This document shows, piece after piece, positions 1-10,055 of a stretch of 64,000 bases of DNA. Position 1 is the stretch's first letter; every line of letters begins with the position of its first letter. Source of the DNA: Parapusillimonas granuli (lineage in GTDB: Bacteria > Pseudomonadota > Gammaproteobacteria > Burkholderiales > Burkholderiaceae_B); contig NZ_JACCEM010000003.1 of assembly GCF_013416525.1 (NCBI RefSeq), positions 124,001 to 188,000 of the forward strand, read 5' to 3'. The position numbers and the translations under genes are program-made. The notes below the pieces were generated by a model that had not been told where the DNA came from, ran no database searches, and worked only from the letters and a program-made list of their open reading frames with translations.

Positions 1-179
1 GACTTGCCGATGCCGGTCACCACGACGCGGCCGCGGCAGCCCAGGATCATTTCCACCGCGCGGCCGAAGGAGTCGTCCAGCCGGGCGTCCAGCGCTCGCA
101 GCGCCTCGATTTCCGTGGCGAAAGTGCGATGGGCCGAAGCCAGCGCCTCGCGGGGGTCGGGATTGGGAGGATTTTCCAT
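1..179 (-). CDS. kdsD: Arabinose-5-phosphate isomerase KdsD, N-terminal part (cut by window edge)
   Basis: Only the first 59 codons are present. The minus-strand frame starts at the ATG at 177-179 and begins [13 protein letters not shown], then runs into [11 protein letters not shown] at the window edge. That motif is the start of the SIS sugar-isomerase domain of the KpsF/GutQ/KdsD family. These enzymes interconvert ribulose-5-phosphate and arabinose-5-phosphate, the first step of Kdo synthesis for lipopolysaccharide, in the cytoplasm. The gene is divergent from apt. The family assignment rests on this short motif and the N-terminal helix. The CBS domains expected downstream lie outside the window, so a GutQ-type paralogue without them cannot be excluded. 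Confidence 0.8.
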   Translation of the reverse strand, partial: MENPPNPDPREALASAHRTFATEIEALRALDARLDDSFGRAVEMILGCRGRVVVTGIGK

Positions 180-247
180 TTGCCGATTTTAATCACAGAA
201 GCGCTTATACTCAGCGCTGGGCCGTTTTGCTTTTAATCAAGAATTCC
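180..247 (+). promoter_or_regulatory. kdsD-apt divergent intergenic region with a candidate -10
   Basis: This 68-base spacer separates divergent kdsD and apt. On the plus strand TATACT at 206-211 matches the sigma-70 -10 consensus at five of six positions and lies about 40 bases before the apt ATG. No convincing -35 lies at the usual distance. The promoter call is inference from this hexamer and the gene arrangement. Confidence 0.3.
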
Positions 248-796
248 ATGCATATTGATCCTGTCAGCTACGTGCGCAGCGCGATACGTAGCGTGCCTGA
301 CTGGCCGAAACCCGGCGTCACTTTCCGCGATATTACCCCGGTGCTGCAAGATCCCCGGTCCTTCAGGGTGCTGATCGACCTGTTCGTGTACCGCTACATG
401 CGCCAGCGGCTGGATCTGGTGGCGGGCATCGACGCGCGCGGCTTCATTCTGGGGTCGGTGCTGGCCTATGAGCTGAACTTGGGGTTCGTGCCGATCCGGA
501 AGAAGGGGAAGCTGCCTTATCGGACGGTGGCCGAAGAATATTCGCTGGAATACGGCAATGCCGCGGTCGAGATGCACACCGATGCGGTGCGGCCGGGGCA
601 GCGGGTGCTGCTGATCGACGACCTCATCGCCACGGGCGGGACGATGATGGCCGCTTCCAGGCTGCTGCAGCGCCTCGGGGCGAATGTGATCGAGGCCGCC
701 GCCATCATCGACCTGCCGTACCTGGGCGGTTCGGCGGTCCTCAGGAAAACGGGGCTGCCGATCTATACCGTTTGTGATTTCAACGAAGGCGGGTAG
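248..796 (+). CDS. apt: Adenine phosphoribosyltransferase
   Basis: The product (182 residues from the ATG at 248) converts adenine and PRPP to AMP and pyrophosphate in cytoplasmic purine salvage. The N-terminus [16 protein letters not shown] is the classic Apt signature, and [14 protein letters not shown] is the PRPP-binding loop of type I phosphoribosyltransferases. The length matches the family. An in-frame TTG at 227 would add seven residues, but Apt proteins normally start about this far before the signature, so the ATG is preferred. The gene ends 18 bases from the convergent oxidoreductase gene, with no obvious terminator between them. Confidence 0.96.
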   Translation: MHIDPVSYVRSAIRSVPDWPKPGVTFRDITPVLQDPRSFRVLIDLFVYRYMRQRLDLVAGIDARGFILGSVLAYELNLGFVPIRKKGKLPYRTVAEEYSLEYGNAAVEMHTDAVRPGQRVLLIDDLIATGGTMMAASRLLQRLGANVIEAAAIIDLPYLGGSAVLRKTGLPIYTVCDFNEGG

Positions 797-814
797 CGCC
801 GCGGCGGCCCTGCC

Positions 815-3800
815 CTAGACCAGCACGCGCTCGATTCCCCCCGCATTGGCGTCGCGCACGTAATTCTGCATCCAGTCCTCGCCCAGGATGTGGCGGGCCA
901 TCTCGACCACGATGTAGTCCGCTTCCATCCCCGTTTCGCCCTGGTAGCGCGACAATCCCTGCAGGCAGGACGGGCACGAAGTCAGCATCTTGACCTCGCC
1001 GGCGTACCCGTCGGCGCGTATGGCCTGCGTGTTCTTCACCAGTTCCTCCGATTTCCGGAAGCGCACCTGCGTCGAGATGTCGGGCCGCGACACGGCCAGC
1101 GTGCCCGACTCGCCACAGCAGCGGTCCGTCTTGATCGCCGCATCGCCCACCAGCGCCTTCACCGTCTTCATCGGGTCCTGCAGCTTCATCGGCGTGTGGC
1201 AGGGGTCGTGGTACATATAGCGCACGCCCTGCACACCATTGATCTGTATGCCTTTTTCCAGCAGGTACTCATGGATGTCGATCAGGCGGCTGCCCGGGAA
1301 GATCTTCTCGAACTCATAGCCGGCCAGCTGGTCGTAGCAAGTGCCGCAGCTGACCACCACCGTCTTGATGTCGAGATAGTTCAGCGTGGTGGCCATGCGA
1401 TGGAACAGCACACGGTTGTCGGTGATGATTTTTTCCGCCTTGTCCGACATGCCGTTGCCGCGCTGCGGATAGCCGCAGCATAGGTAGCCCGGAGGCAGCA
1501 CCGTCTGCACGCCCGCGTGCCAGAGCATCGCCTGCGTGGCCAGGCCCACTTGCGAGAACAGCCTTTCCGAACCGCAGCCGGGGAAATAGAACACGGCCTC
1601 GGTGTCGGCGGACGTGGCCGCCGGGTTGCGGATGATGGGCACGTAGTCCGGGTCTTCGATGTCCAGCAGCTTGCGCGCGGTCTGCTTGGGCAGGCCGCCG
1701 GGCATCTTCTTGTTGACGAAATGGATCACCTGCTCGCGTATGGGGGCCTTGCCCTGCGTGGCGGGCGGCTGCGCCACCTGCTTGCGCGCGCTGCCGGCCA
1801 GCACGTCGTGCGCGAGGCGCTGCGCCTTGTAGCCCACGTCGATCATGGCCTTGCGGGTCGCCTTGATCACGGCGGGGTCCTTGGCGTTCAGGAAGAACAT
1901 GGCCGCCGTCGTGCCGGGATTGAAGGACTTCTTGCCCATGCGGCGCAGCAGCGAGCGCATTTCCATCGACACGTCGCCGAAGTCGATGTCGACCGGACAG
2001 GGGTTGTAGCACTTGTGGCAGACCGTGCAATGGTCGGCCACGTCCTCGAATTCCTCCCAGTGCTTCAGGCTCACGCCGCGCCGGGTCTGCTCTTCGTACA
2101 GGAAGGCTTCGATGAGCAGCGAGGTCGCGAGGATCTTGTTGCGGGGCGAATACAGCAGGTTGGCGCGCGGCACGTGGGTGGCGCAGACCGGCTTGCATTT
2201 GCCGCAGCGCAGGCAGTCCTTGATGGCGTTCGAGATGGAGCCGATTTCGCTGCGCTGCATGATGAGCGATTCGTAGCCCAGCAGATTGAAGCTGGGCGTC
2301 CAGGCGTTGCGCAGGTCGGCGCCGGGCATGAGCTTGCCGGCGTTGAAGTGGTCGTTGGGGTCGATGCGGCGCTTGTAGTCCTGGAAGGGCGCGAGCTCTT
2401 CCTCGGTCAGGAACTCGTACTTGGTGAGCCCGATGCCGTGCTCCCCGGAAATGACGCCGTCCAGGCTGCGCGCGATGCGCATGATGCGCGCCACCGCCTC
2501 GTTGGCTTCGCGCAGCATCTCGTAGTCGTCCGAGTTGACGGGGATGTTGGTGTGGACGTTGCCGTCGCCGGCGTGCATGTGCAGGGCCACGAAGACGCGG
2601 CCCTTCAGCACGCGGTCGTGGATGGCCTGGATCTCGGCCAGGACCGCCGCGCAGTCCGCGCCCGCGAAATAGCGCTCCATCAGGGCGCGGACCTCGGTCT
2701 TCCAGGAAATGCGCAGGGTGTGGTCCTGCACCAGGTCGAAGATGGTGGCGCCGGGCTGCTCGGCCAGTCTTTCCTCCAGCACGGGGCGCAGGTGCTGCAG
2801 GCCGAGCCCGCAGAGCGTCCCGACGTTCCCGGCCAGGGGCAGGTCCAGGCCGTTCAGCAGCCAGTTCCAGCGTTCGCGCACGGCCCCGACGCTTTGCAGC
2901 GCGTCGCGCGTGCGCCCCGCCAGGATTTCCTCGCGGGTGTGCTCGGCGTCGTCGTGGTCCTGGATCTTGCCGATGGGCAGGTCGCCCCGCAGGAAGGCTT
3001 CGATCTGGTCCAGCAGCCGCAGCTTGTTGCGGGTGGACAGCTCGATGTTGATGCGTTCGATGGCGTCGGTGTATTCGCCCATGCGGTTCAGGGGAATCAC
3101 GACGTCTTCGTTGATCTTGAAGGCGTTGGTGTGGCGCGCGATGGCCGCGGTGCGCGCGCGGTCGAGCCAGAAGCGCTTGCGGGCCTCGGCGCTGACGGCG
3201 ACGAAGCCTTCGCCGTGGCGGGAATTGGCGATGCGCACGACCTCGCTGGCCGCCGTGGCCACGGCGTCGGCGTCGTCGCCGACGATGTCGCCGATGAGGA
3301 CCATCTTGGGCAGCACGCCGCGCTTGCTTTTCGTGGCATAGCCGACGGCGCGCAGATAGCGCTCGTCGAGGTGCTCCAGCCCGGCCAGGATGGCCCCGAG
3401 CGCCTTGCCCGGGCCGTCGAGGTAGTTCTTGACCTCGACGATGGACGGCACGGCGTTGCGCGCCTGGCCGAAGAATTCCATACAGACGGTGCGGGTGTGG
3501 GCCGGCATCCGGTGCACGATCCAGCGGGCCGAGGTGATCAGGCCGTCGCAGCCTTCCTTCTGTACGCCGGGCAGGCCGGCCAGGAATTTATCGGTGACGT
3601 CCTTGCCCAGGCCGGTCTTGCGAAAGCGCGCGCCTTCGATGACCAGCAGCTCGCTGCGCAGCGGCACGGCGCCCGGGGCGTGCCGGCCGTCGAACCACTT
3701 GAGCTCGAAGCGGGCTTCCTTGGCGTCGTGGATCTTGCCGAGATTGTGTTCCAGGCGGGTGACTTCCAGCCAGTCGCCCTGGGGGTCGACCATGCGCCAC

Positions 3801-4756
3801 CAGGCCAGGTTGTCCAGCGCCGTGCCCCACAGCACCGCTTTCTTGCCGCCCGCGTTCATGGCGACGTTGCCGCCCACACAGGAGGCGTCGGCCGAGGTGG
3901 GGTCCACCGCGAAGACCTGGCCGGCGGCTTCGGCCGCTTCGGCGACGCGGCGCGTGACCACGCCCGCGCCGGTGAGTATGGTGTGGACGGGTTCGGCGAC
4001 GCCGGGCAGCCGGGTCGGTTCGGCCGGGCCCATGGCGTCGAGCTTTTCGGTGTTGATGACGGCGGACCGCGCGGTCAGGGGGATGGCGCCGCCGGTGTAG
4101 CCGGTGCCGCCGCCGCGCGGAATGATGGTCAGCCCCAGCTCGATACAGGCGCGAACCAGCGCCGCGATTTCATTTTCGGTGTCGGGCGTGAGGACCACGA
4201 AGGGGTATTCCACGCGCCAGTCGGTGGCGTCGGTGACGTGCGACACGCGGGAAAGCCCGTCGAACTTGATGTTGTCCTTGTGCGTGATGCGGCCCAGGCG
4301 CTTGACGGCTTTCTTGCGCAATTCCGTTGTTTGCACGAATTCTTCTTCGAAGCTGGCCACGGCATAGCGCGCCGCGCCCAGCAGCTTCGCGACCTTGCCG
4401 TCGCGCTCGGTGCAGCTGGTGTCGCGGCGCTGGTCGATTTCGTTCAGGCGGTGGTTCAGCGCGTGGATGAGCTGTTGCCGGCGCTTGGGATTGTGCAGCA
4501 GGTCGTCTTGCAGATAGGGGTTGCGCCTGACCACCCAGATGTCGCCCAGCACCTCGAACAGCATGCGCGCGGACCGGCCCGTACGGCGCTCGCCCCGCAG
4601 CTCGGACAGCATCTGCCATGCTTCTTCGCCAAGCAGGCGCAGCACGATTTCACGGTCGGAGTAGGAGGTGTAGTTGTAGGGGATTTCGCGCAGGCGCGGG
4701 GTGGCGGCAAGAGGTGCCTGTGAGGCAAGCAGATGACTGGCGACGGGGGCGTTCAT
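815..4756 (-). CDS. DUF3683-fused FAD-linked oxidase with Fe-S and CCG domains (D-lactate/glycolate dehydrogenase-like)
   Basis: This 1313-residue protein combines in one chain what GlcD and GlcF/GlpC do separately. Roughly the first 180 residues are a DUF3683-like region. A PCMH-type FAD-binding domain follows ([18 protein letters not shown]), then an FAD-oxidase C-terminal domain ([24 protein letters not shown]). Two 4Fe-4S motifs come next ([11 protein letters not shown] and [12 protein letters not shown]). Two cysteine-rich CCG domains close it ([10 protein letters not shown] with GYLCCGYPQ, and HDPCHTP with DRCCGES). It probably oxidises a 2-hydroxy acid and passes electrons to the respiratory chain. 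The substrate cannot be read from sequence. The ATG at 4756 gives a full family-length protein with no frameshift. The next minus-strand gene upstream lies 77 bases away. Confidence 0.9.
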   Translation of the reverse strand: MNAPVASHLLASQAPLAATPRLREIPYNYTSYSDREIVLRLLGEEAWQMLSELRGERRTGRSARMLFEVLGDIWVVRRNPYLQDDLLHNPKRRQQLIHALNHRLNEIDQRRDTSCTERDGKVAKLLGAARYAVASFEEEFVQTTELRKKAVKRLGRITHKDNIKFDGLSRVSHVTDATDWRVEYPFVVLTPDTENEIAALVRACIELGLTIIPRGGGTGYTGGAIPLTARSAVINTEKLDAMGPAEPTRLPGVAEPVHTILTGAGVVTRRVAEAAEAAGQVFAVDPTSADASCVGGNVAMNAGGKKAVLWGTALDNLAWWRMVDPQGDWLEVTRLEHNLGKIHDAKEARFELKWFDGRHAPGAVPLRSELLVIEGARFRKTGLGKDVTDKFLAGLPGVQKEGCDGLITSARWIVHRMPAHTRTVCMEFFGQARNAVPSIVEVKNYLDGPGKALGAILAGLEHLDERYLRAVGYATKSKRGVLPKMVLIGDIVGDDADAVATAASEVVRIANSRHGEGFVAVSAEARKRFWLDRARTAAIARHTNAFKINEDVVIPLNRMGEYTDAIERINIELSTRNKLRLLDQIEAFLRGDLPIGKIQDHDDAEHTREEILAGRTRDALQSVGAVRERWNWLLNGLDLPLAGNVGTLCGLGLQHLRPVLEERLAEQPGATIFDLVQDHTLRISWKTEVRALMERYFAGADCAAVLAEIQAIHDRVLKGRVFVALHMHAGDGNVHTNIPVNSDDYEMLREANEAVARIMRIARSLDGVISGEHGIGLTKYEFLTEEELAPFQDYKRRIDPNDHFNAGKLMPGADLRNAWTPSFNLLGYESLIMQRSEIGSISNAIKDCLRCGKCKPVCATHVPRANLLYSPRNKILATSLLIEAFLYEEQTRRGVSLKHWEEFEDVADHCTVCHKCYNPCPVDIDFGDVSMEMRSLLRRMGKKSFNPGTTAAMFFLNAKDPAVIKATRKAMIDVGYKAQRLAHDVLAGSARKQVAQPPATQGKAPIREQVIHFVNKKMPGGLPKQTARKLLDIEDPDYVPIIRNPAATSADTEAVFYFPGCGSERLFSQVGLATQAMLWHAGVQTVLPPGYLCCGYPQRGNGMSDKAEKIITDNRVLFHRMATTLNYLDIKTVVVSCGTCYDQLAGYEFEKIFPGSRLIDIHEYLLEKGIQINGVQGVRYMYHDPCHTPMKLQDPMKTVKALVGDAAIKTDRCCGESGTLAVSRPDISTQVRFRKSEELVKNTQAIRADGYAGEVKMLTSCPSCLQGLSRYQGETGMEADYIVVEMARHILGEDWMQNYVRDANAGGIERVLV

Positions 4757-4833
4757 GACAAGAGAAAAGGATGGCCCTTAAAGACACAGTGTAAGGGATA
4801 AGGGCGAGTTTAAACCAGAACGCCCGGCCGGCC

Positions 4834-5355
4834 TCAGTAGCTGCCGGGGAAGATCCACAGCAGGATGCTGGTCATGCCCGCATAGCGCAGGAACTTGCCG
4901 ATGGCCATGTACAGCACCGAGGGCCAGAAAGGCAGCTTGAGCCAGCCGGCGACCGCGCACAGCGGATCGCCCAGCAGCGGCAGCCAGGAAAACAGCAAGG
5001 CGCGCGGGCCGAGCCGGTGCAGCCAGTAGCTGACGTAGTCGTGCCAGCGGCCGCCGGCACGGTTCTTGACCTTGTGCGGATGGGTTTCGCGCCAGCGCTC
5101 GTAGGCCTTTTCCGCGCCCAGGCCCATGCCGTAGCTGATGGCGCCGCCCAGCGTGTTGCCGACCGTGGCGACGAGAATGGCGGCCCAGAACATGTCGGGC
5201 GCCATCTTCAGGTAGCCGAAGACCGCCGGCTCGGACCCCATGGGCAGCAGGGTCGCCGACACCAGGCTCACCACGAAGATGGCGCTCAGCCCGACGCTGG
5301 GCAGCGCCAGGGTGACGAGCAGCCAATGTATCGAATGTTGCAGCCAGGCTTCCAT
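4834..5355 (-). CDS. YqaA/DedA-family small membrane protein
   Basis: This 173-residue protein resembles the YqaA branch (COG1238) of the DedA/SNARE-associated superfamily. It has hydrophobic segments at about residues 10-35, 55-75 and 120-165. It also carries motifs typical of the family: a PMGSEP stretch, a GNTLGG glycine turn and a GDPLCAVAGWL segment. It is an inner-membrane protein of unknown activity; relatives are linked to membrane homeostasis. It is divergent from ilvA, with about 130 bases between the starts. Confidence 0.85.
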   Translation of the reverse strand: MEAWLQHSIHWLLVTLALPSVGLSAIFVVSLVSATLLPMGSEPAVFGYLKMAPDMFWAAILVATVGNTLGGAISYGMGLGAEKAYERWRETHPHKVKNRAGGRWHDYVSYWLHRLGPRALLFSWLPLLGDPLCAVAGWLKLPFWPSVLYMAIGKFLRYAGMTSILLWIFPGSY

Positions 5356-5414
5356 AAGGAATCCGTGAAATGAGGTGGCGCTAGTTTATCGCCGAAAACG
5401 ATCGAGGCCGTGGA

Positions 5415-5442
5415 TTGCGCTATGGTATCCTTTTGCTACAAC
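5415..5442 (+). promoter_or_regulatory. Candidate sigma-70 promoter for ilvA
   Basis: TTGCGC (5415-5420) and TACAAC (5437-5442) are separated by 16 bases. The -10 is preceded by TG at the extended -10 position. It lies about 40 bases before the ilvA ATG in the yqaA-ilvA divergent spacer. The match to consensus is moderate, so this is a tentative call. Confidence 0.3.
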
Positions 5443-5482
5443 TCCGCCGCATTTTCCCGCCCTCGTATCACCGCACTCTCTC

Positions 5483-6991
5483 ATGTCGACTGACTATCTA
5501 AAGCGCATCCTGACGTCCAAGGTCTATGACGTGGCCGTCGAGACCCCTCTTGATTTCGCTCCCCAGGTTTCCGCAAGAGTCCACAACAACGTCTACCTCA
5601 AGCGTGAAGACACCCAGCCCGTGTTCAGCTTCAAGCTGCGGGGCGCCTACAACAAGATGGCCAACCTGAGTCCCGCGGAACTCAAGCGGGGCGTCATTGC
5701 GGCCTCGGCCGGCAATCACGCGCAAGGGGTGGCCATGTCGGCCCGCCGGCTGGGCTGCCGCGCCGTCATCGTCATGCCGGTCACCACCCCGCAGGTCAAG
5801 ATCGACGCCGTGCGCGGCTTCGGCGGCGAAGTCGTGCTGGCCGGCGAAAGCTTTTCCGACGCCTACGAGCACGCCAAGGAACTCGAAAAGAAAGAGAAGC
5901 TCACCTTCGTCCATCCTTTCGACGACCCCGACGTGATCGCGGGCCAGGGCACGATAGGCATGGAGATCCTGCGCCAGCATCCCGGCCCCATCGACGCCAT
6001 TTTCGTGGCGATCGGCGGCGGCGGGCTGATCGGCGGCGTGGCGGCCTACGTCAAGCAGCTCCGGCCCGAGATCAAGATCATCGGGGTCGAAACCTTCGAC
6101 TCCGATGCCATGCTGCGCAGCGTGAAGGCGGGCCGCCGCGTCACGCTGAACGACGTCGGCCTGTTTTCCGACGGCACGGCGGTCAAGCAGGTCGGCCTGG
6201 AGACCTTCAAGCTGGCGCGCGAGTTCGTCGACGACTATGTGCTGGTCGACACCGACGCCATCTGCGCCGCGATCAAAGACGTATTCCAGGACACCCGCAG
6301 CGTGCTCGAGCCCGCGGGCGCGCTTGCGCTGGCGGGCGCCAAGCGCTATGCGGCGGTCAACAAATGGAAGGACAAGAACCTGGTCGTGATCGCCTGCGGT
6401 GCGAACATGAATTTCGACCGCCTGCGCTTCGTGGCCGAGCGCGCCGACGTCGGCGAGGCGCGCGAGGCGCTGTTCGCCCTGACCCTGCCCGAGAAGCGCG
6501 GCAGCTTCCTGCGCCTGTGCGAGGCCGTGGGCAACCGCAGCGTCACCGAATTCAACTATCGCATCTCCGACGCGGAGCAGGCCCATGTCTACGTCGGCCT
6601 GCAGATCCGTTCCGAGGCCGAGATCGAGAAGCTGGCCGTGAACTTCCGCAAGAAGGGCTTCCCCACGCTGGACCTGACCAGCAACGAGATGGCCAAGACG
6701 CATTTGCGCTACATGGTGGGCGGGCGTTCCGCGCTGGCCAACCACGAGATGCTGTTCCGCTTCGAATTCCCCGAGCGCCCCGGCGCGCTGATGAAGTTCC
6801 TGGGCGCCATGAGCCCGGACTGGAACATCAGCCTCTTCCATTATCGCAACCAGGGCGATGACTACGGCCGCATCCTGGTCGGCATACAGGTGCCGCCCGC
6901 CGACAAGAAAGCCTTCAAGGATTTCCTCGACGGCCTGGGCTATCCGTACTGGAATGAAAGCGAAAACCCCGCATACCGGCTCTTCCTCTGA
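5483..6991 (+). CDS. ilvA: Threonine ammonia-lyase, biosynthetic (IlvA)
   Basis: IlvA deaminates threonine to 2-oxobutyrate with PLP, the committed step of isoleucine synthesis. The 502-residue protein has the PLP fold at about residues 1-320: the Schiff-base lysine is in FSFKLRGAYNKM, and AIGGGGLIGG is the phosphate-binding glycine loop. Two regulatory ACT-like domains occupy about 330-500 (FALTLPEKRGSFL and FRFEFPERPGALMKFL). This is the long, allosteric form inhibited by isoleucine. The ATG at 5483 matches the usual N-terminus (STDYLKRILTSKVYDVA); the frame is open upstream without homology. The next gene begins five bases after the stop. Confidence 0.96.
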   Translation: MSTDYLKRILTSKVYDVAVETPLDFAPQVSARVHNNVYLKREDTQPVFSFKLRGAYNKMANLSPAELKRGVIAASAGNHAQGVAMSARRLGCRAVIVMPVTTPQVKIDAVRGFGGEVVLAGESFSDAYEHAKELEKKEKLTFVHPFDDPDVIAGQGTIGMEILRQHPGPIDAIFVAIGGGGLIGGVAAYVKQLRPEIKIIGVETFDSDAMLRSVKAGRRVTLNDVGLFSDGTAVKQVGLETFKLAREFVDDYVLVDTDAICAAIKDVFQDTRSVLEPAGALALAGAKRYAAVNKWKDKNLVVIACGANMNFDRLRFVAERADVGEAREALFALTLPEKRGSFLRLCEAVGNRSVTEFNYRISDAEQAHVYVGLQIRSEAEIEKLAVNFRKKGFPTLDLTSNEMAKTHLRYMVGGRSALANHEMLFRFEFPERPGALMKFLGAMSPDWNISLFHYRNQGDDYGRILVGIQVPPADKKAFKDFLDGLGYPYWNESENPAYRLFL

Positions 6992-6995
6992 GCGG

Positions 6996-8531
6996 ATGGC
7001 GGCGTCGTTCGTCTACCGGCCCCGGCTTGGGCTGGAAATGGAAATGGTGGTGGCGGACGCCGGGTCCGGCGCCAGCCTGCCCGTGCGCGATTATTTCGAC
7101 GCGCTGGCCGAGGCGAAGCGGCGCAGGGGCGTCGCATGCGAACCCTATTACCTCGGCGGGCGCTGCGTGGGCCTGAGCACGCCCCCGGCCGATTGCGGCC
7201 TGGACAACGGTTTCAACCTGCTGGAAACCGCGCTCGCGCCGGTGGAAGGCGGGCCCGGCGGCCTGCAGCGCCTGGCCGACGCGGCGCACGCCGAACTGGC
7301 GGACACGCTGGACGCCTTGCGGGCCGACGGGGCCTGCGTGCTCAGCGCATCGCAACACCCCACCTGCGGGCGCGACGCCGAATGGTATGGGCGGGTCTGC
7401 GTGCCCCGGCCCATCTACCGGGAACTGCGCGAATACCGCGGCTGGCATCATTGGGAAGGCATAGACGCCAAGGCGCAGAACGGCGCCAATACCTCGGTTC
7501 CGGTCCGCGACGCGATCCGCGCATTGAACGTGGCGGTCGCCCTCGCGCCGGCCGGCATCGCCTTGTTCGCCAACAGTCCGATCGAATCCGGGCGGGCAGC
7601 GGGCTACAAAGAGAACCGCATGCGGCTCTGGCCGCGCGTGTTCGCCCCGGCGCGCTTTCCCGGAGACCTGCGCCTGTGCCGGTATCCGGCCCGGCCTTTT
7701 CGCGATCTGGCCGACTTCTTCCACTGGATGTTCGGCCCCGGCACGGTCACCCGCGGCCTGCCGCTGGAGCCGTCCGACGATTACAAATCGGTCCCGACCG
7801 CCTTGCCGGAAGGCGACCCGTGCCTGCTGGACTTCCTTCGCGCCGAGCGCTGGCCCGCGCGGCGCATGGACACCGGCCGGCCGGAAGAACTCGTGCCGCA
7901 TGCGGGACATTTCGAGTATTCGCAGATCGGCCAGTTTCTCGACGCCAGGCTGCGCTACAAGCTGCACGCGCCGCCCTCCCTGGACGAAATCATGCGGGCC
8001 TGGGAGCGCGACGGCGGCCTGGAAGAGTTGTTCGAGCGCTGCGGCGCCGATCCCTACATCGAGGCCCGCGGGCCGGGCGCCGCCTTTGCCGACGCGGACT
8101 TGCTCGAAGAAGCCGGGGACGAGGCGGCGCGCAGCGTGCTGGTTGCGCCGTCGGCCTTACAGGCCGGCTTGCTGGCCAATCTGGACGAGGCCTGCCGGCT
8201 GCTGCGAGACTACACTTGGGAAGGCCTGGGCGCCCTGCGCGAGCCTGCGATGCGGCTGGGCCTGGCGCACGAGGGCGTCCGGACTTTATGCGCCGAGGTC
8301 CTGGCCTTGGCCCGGGACGGGCTGGACGCCGCCGACCGGCATTGGCTGGCCTATCCCGAATTCATGCTGGCCACCGGTCGCAGCGCGGCCGACCGCTTGC
8401 TGGACACCTGGAATGCCGCCGCCGGCGCGCCCGAGGCGCGCATGCGGGCGGTCTTGGCCAGGCATGCGGCCCTGCATCCGGATGCGCTGCGCGGCGCCGA
8501 TCCAAGGAAAAGCCGCGTCAGCGAAACTTGA
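6996..8531 (+). CDS. Glutamate-cysteine ligase family 2 (GCS2-like) carboxylate-amine ligase
   Basis: The 511-residue protein begins RLGLEMEMVVAD, the conserved ExE start of the GCS2 superfamily of ATP-dependent carboxylate-amine ligases (gamma-glutamylcysteine ligase and relatives). Other supporting patches are HHWEGIDAKAQNGANTS and SNSPIE-like FANSPIESG. Relatives join the gamma-carboxyl of glutamate to an amine such as cysteine, but the true substrate is not evident here. The ATG at 6996 lies four bases after the ilvA stop, so the two are probably co-translated. The frame extends upstream only as a shadow of ilvA. The 3' end overlaps the convergent DUF35 gene by 14 bases. It could be a real GshA or a specialised ligase. 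Confidence 0.78.
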   Translation: MAASFVYRPRLGLEMEMVVADAGSGASLPVRDYFDALAEAKRRRGVACEPYYLGGRCVGLSTPPADCGLDNGFNLLETALAPVEGGPGGLQRLADAAHAELADTLDALRADGACVLSASQHPTCGRDAEWYGRVCVPRPIYRELREYRGWHHWEGIDAKAQNGANTSVPVRDAIRALNVAVALAPAGIALFANSPIESGRAAGYKENRMRLWPRVFAPARFPGDLRLCRYPARPFRDLADFFHWMFGPGTVTRGLPLEPSDDYKSVPTALPEGDPCLLDFLRAERWPARRMDTGRPEELVPHAGHFEYSQIGQFLDARLRYKLHAPPSLDEIMRAWERDGGLEELFERCGADPYIEARGPGAAFADADLLEEAGDEAARSVLVAPSALQAGLLANLDEACRLLRDYTWEGLGALREPAMRLGLAHEGVRTLCAEVLALARDGLDAADRHWLAYPEFMLATGRSAADRLLDTWNAAAGAPEARMRAVLARHAALHPDALRGADPRKSRVSET

Positions 8532-8922
8532 CCAAGCCGAACCGCTCGTTCACGGGTTCGAAAACCGCCGTGACGGTCGAGCCGATCACCGGCATCGAAT
8601 CACCCGCTTCCGCCGCAGGGTTCGCATACAGGCGAATCCCTCCTTCCAGTTCAACCAAGAGAACGGTGTAGGGCAGCTTGTCTTTGAACTCGCTGAAATA
8701 GGCGCGATGGAAGTGGCACCATGCCAGGACGCGTCCGGTCGTTCCGATTTCCACCCACGTCGATGCCTGGCTTCCGCATTTCGAGCAGAGGGGGGCCGCT
8801 GGAAACCGGAGCTGCGCGCATCGGCCGCATCGCTGCACGCGAATCCGGCCCATGCGGGCGCCTTCCCAATGAACGCAATTCGCATCGTCCGCGGACATCA
8901 AACCTGGCAAGCCGGCCATCAT
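8518..8922 (-). CDS. DUF35 OB-fold/zinc-ribbon acyl-CoA-associated protein
   Basis: This small protein (134 residues from the ATG at 8922) has a rubredoxin-like zinc ribbon (CGRCAQLRFP with CSKCGSQAS) followed by an OB-fold (GRVLAWCHFHRAYF; GLVKF). That is the DUF35 architecture. DUF35 proteins usually pair with SCP-x type thiolases and probably channel acyl-CoA substrates, as they do in MaoC/thiolase complexes of sterol degradation. It overlaps the thiolase stop by an ATGA, which supports the start and a stable pairing. It is the last gene of the catabolic operon. Confidence 0.87.
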   Translation of the reverse strand: MMAGLPGLMSADDANCVHWEGARMGRIRVQRCGRCAQLRFPAAPLCSKCGSQASTWVEIGTTGRVLAWCHFHRAYFSEFKDKLPYTVLLVELEGGIRLYANPAAEAGDSMPVIGSTVTAVFEPVNERFGLVKFR

Positions 8923-10055
8923 GGAGAATCCGAAAATATGATGGAGCTGCTCAACGGCGCAGCGCACATGTAATGGACATTTCGAGGGCCGCCGATTTGC
9001 CGCGCACCGGCCGTTCCTCGGACTTGCCTGACGCTTTCAGCGATGAGTCCCCACCCCTGCATATAGCTTTCCGATAAATGGCCGCCGTTCGTGTTGGCGG
9101 GGAATCGGCCGCCGTCCAGAGCCAGCGTTCCCTGCATGACGAACGGGCCGGACTCCCCATGGCCGCAGTAGCCGAAGCCTTCCAGGGTGAACAGCACGGT
9201 GGGGCTGAAATTGTCGTAGATCATCAGCGCGCCCATGTCGTCGGGACCGAGGGCGGCTGTCTGGTACACCGATGCCGCGACGGTCTGCATGGGCGCGCGC
9301 CAGTAGTCGGAAGGCGGGAAGCCTGAGTCTCCGGGGGCCAGCGCGCTTGCGCAGGCGCGTACGTAGACGGGCGGATTCTTCTGGTCGCGCGCGGCATGCG
9401 CGCTGGAAAGAATGACGGCGACGCCGCCGTCGTTGATCAGGCAGTAATCGAACAGGCGCAAAGGCTCGGCGATGAAAGGGCTTTGCTCGTAATCGGATCG
9501 GGTGATGGGCTTGCGCATGACGGCCGCCGGATTCAGCAGCGCATGCCGGCGAAAGGTCGTGGCGATGGCGGCCAGCGCGTCGGGCGTCGTGCCGTACTGG
9601 TGGGCATGCATTGAAAACATCATGGCGTGCACGGCGCCGGGCGAGGTCATCCCGTATGGGAACCAGACCGCGCCATCGTTTCCCGCATAGCGGTCCCCCG
9701 ACCCGCCGTATTTCGCCCCGGCGGATTTGCCGTCATTGCCGTACACGATGGCAACGTTGGCGGCCTCGCCGGAGGCGATGAGCGAACTGGCCAGGCGCAC
9801 CGCAAGACCGCTCATCCTGCCTTGCCCCGGCAAGGGCATGGCGATGCCCGGCTCGATGCCGAACAACTGCGCAAACCGCAGGTATTCCGGGATGCGCATG
9901 ACGATCAGGGCGTCGATGTCCGACTTGGCCATGCCCGCGTCGTCCAGCGCGGCCGATAATGCCCGCGCGCCCAGCGTGTATGAATTTTCATTGCTCAACG
10001 CGCCGAATTCGGTGGCGCCGATGCCGGTGATGATCGCTTTGCTGCGCATGTTCAT
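8919..10055 (-). CDS. Thiolase-like protein (SCP-x/lipid-transfer type)
   Basis: The 378-residue protein begins MNMRSKAIITGIGATEFG, the usual start of the non-decarboxylating SCP-x thiolase branch. It continues with a thiolase fold (VAIVYGNDGKSAG, CLINDGGVAVILSSA, YDNFSPTVLFTLEGFGYC, NTNGGHLSESYMQGWG). The NGGHLSE histidine motif is intact. These proteins bind acyl-CoA and act with DUF35 partners; some cleave beta-keto side chains and some are retro-aldolases. The ATG at 10055 overlaps the SMP-30 stop (ATGA). A GGAG just upstream is better spaced for the second ATG at 10049, so either start is possible. Upstream codons in frame are a shadow of the lactonase gene. Confidence 0.86.
   Translation of the reverse strand: MNMRSKAIITGIGATEFGALSNENSYTLGARALSAALDDAGMAKSDIDALIVMRIPEYLRFAQLFGIEPGIAMPLPGQGRMSGLAVRLASSLIASGEAANVAIVYGNDGKSAGAKYGGSGDRYAGNDGAVWFPYGMTSPGAVHAMMFSMHAHQYGTTPDALAAIATTFRRHALLNPAAVMRKPITRSDYEQSPFIAEPLRLFDYCLINDGGVAVILSSAHAARDQKNPPVYVRACASALAPGDSGFPPSDYWRAPMQTVAASVYQTAALGPDDMGALMIYDNFSPTVLFTLEGFGYCGHGESGPFVMQGTLALDGGRFPANTNGGHLSESYMQGWGLIAESVRQVRGTAGARQIGGPRNVHYMCAAPLSSSIIFSDSP

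Noticed and set aside
1517-4723. Long open frame (1068 codons) antisense to the DUF3683 oxidoreductase
   Set aside because: It is rich in His, Gly, Val and Ala with no domain pattern, and lies opposite a gene with strong domain evidence; GC-rich codon bias opens such frames.
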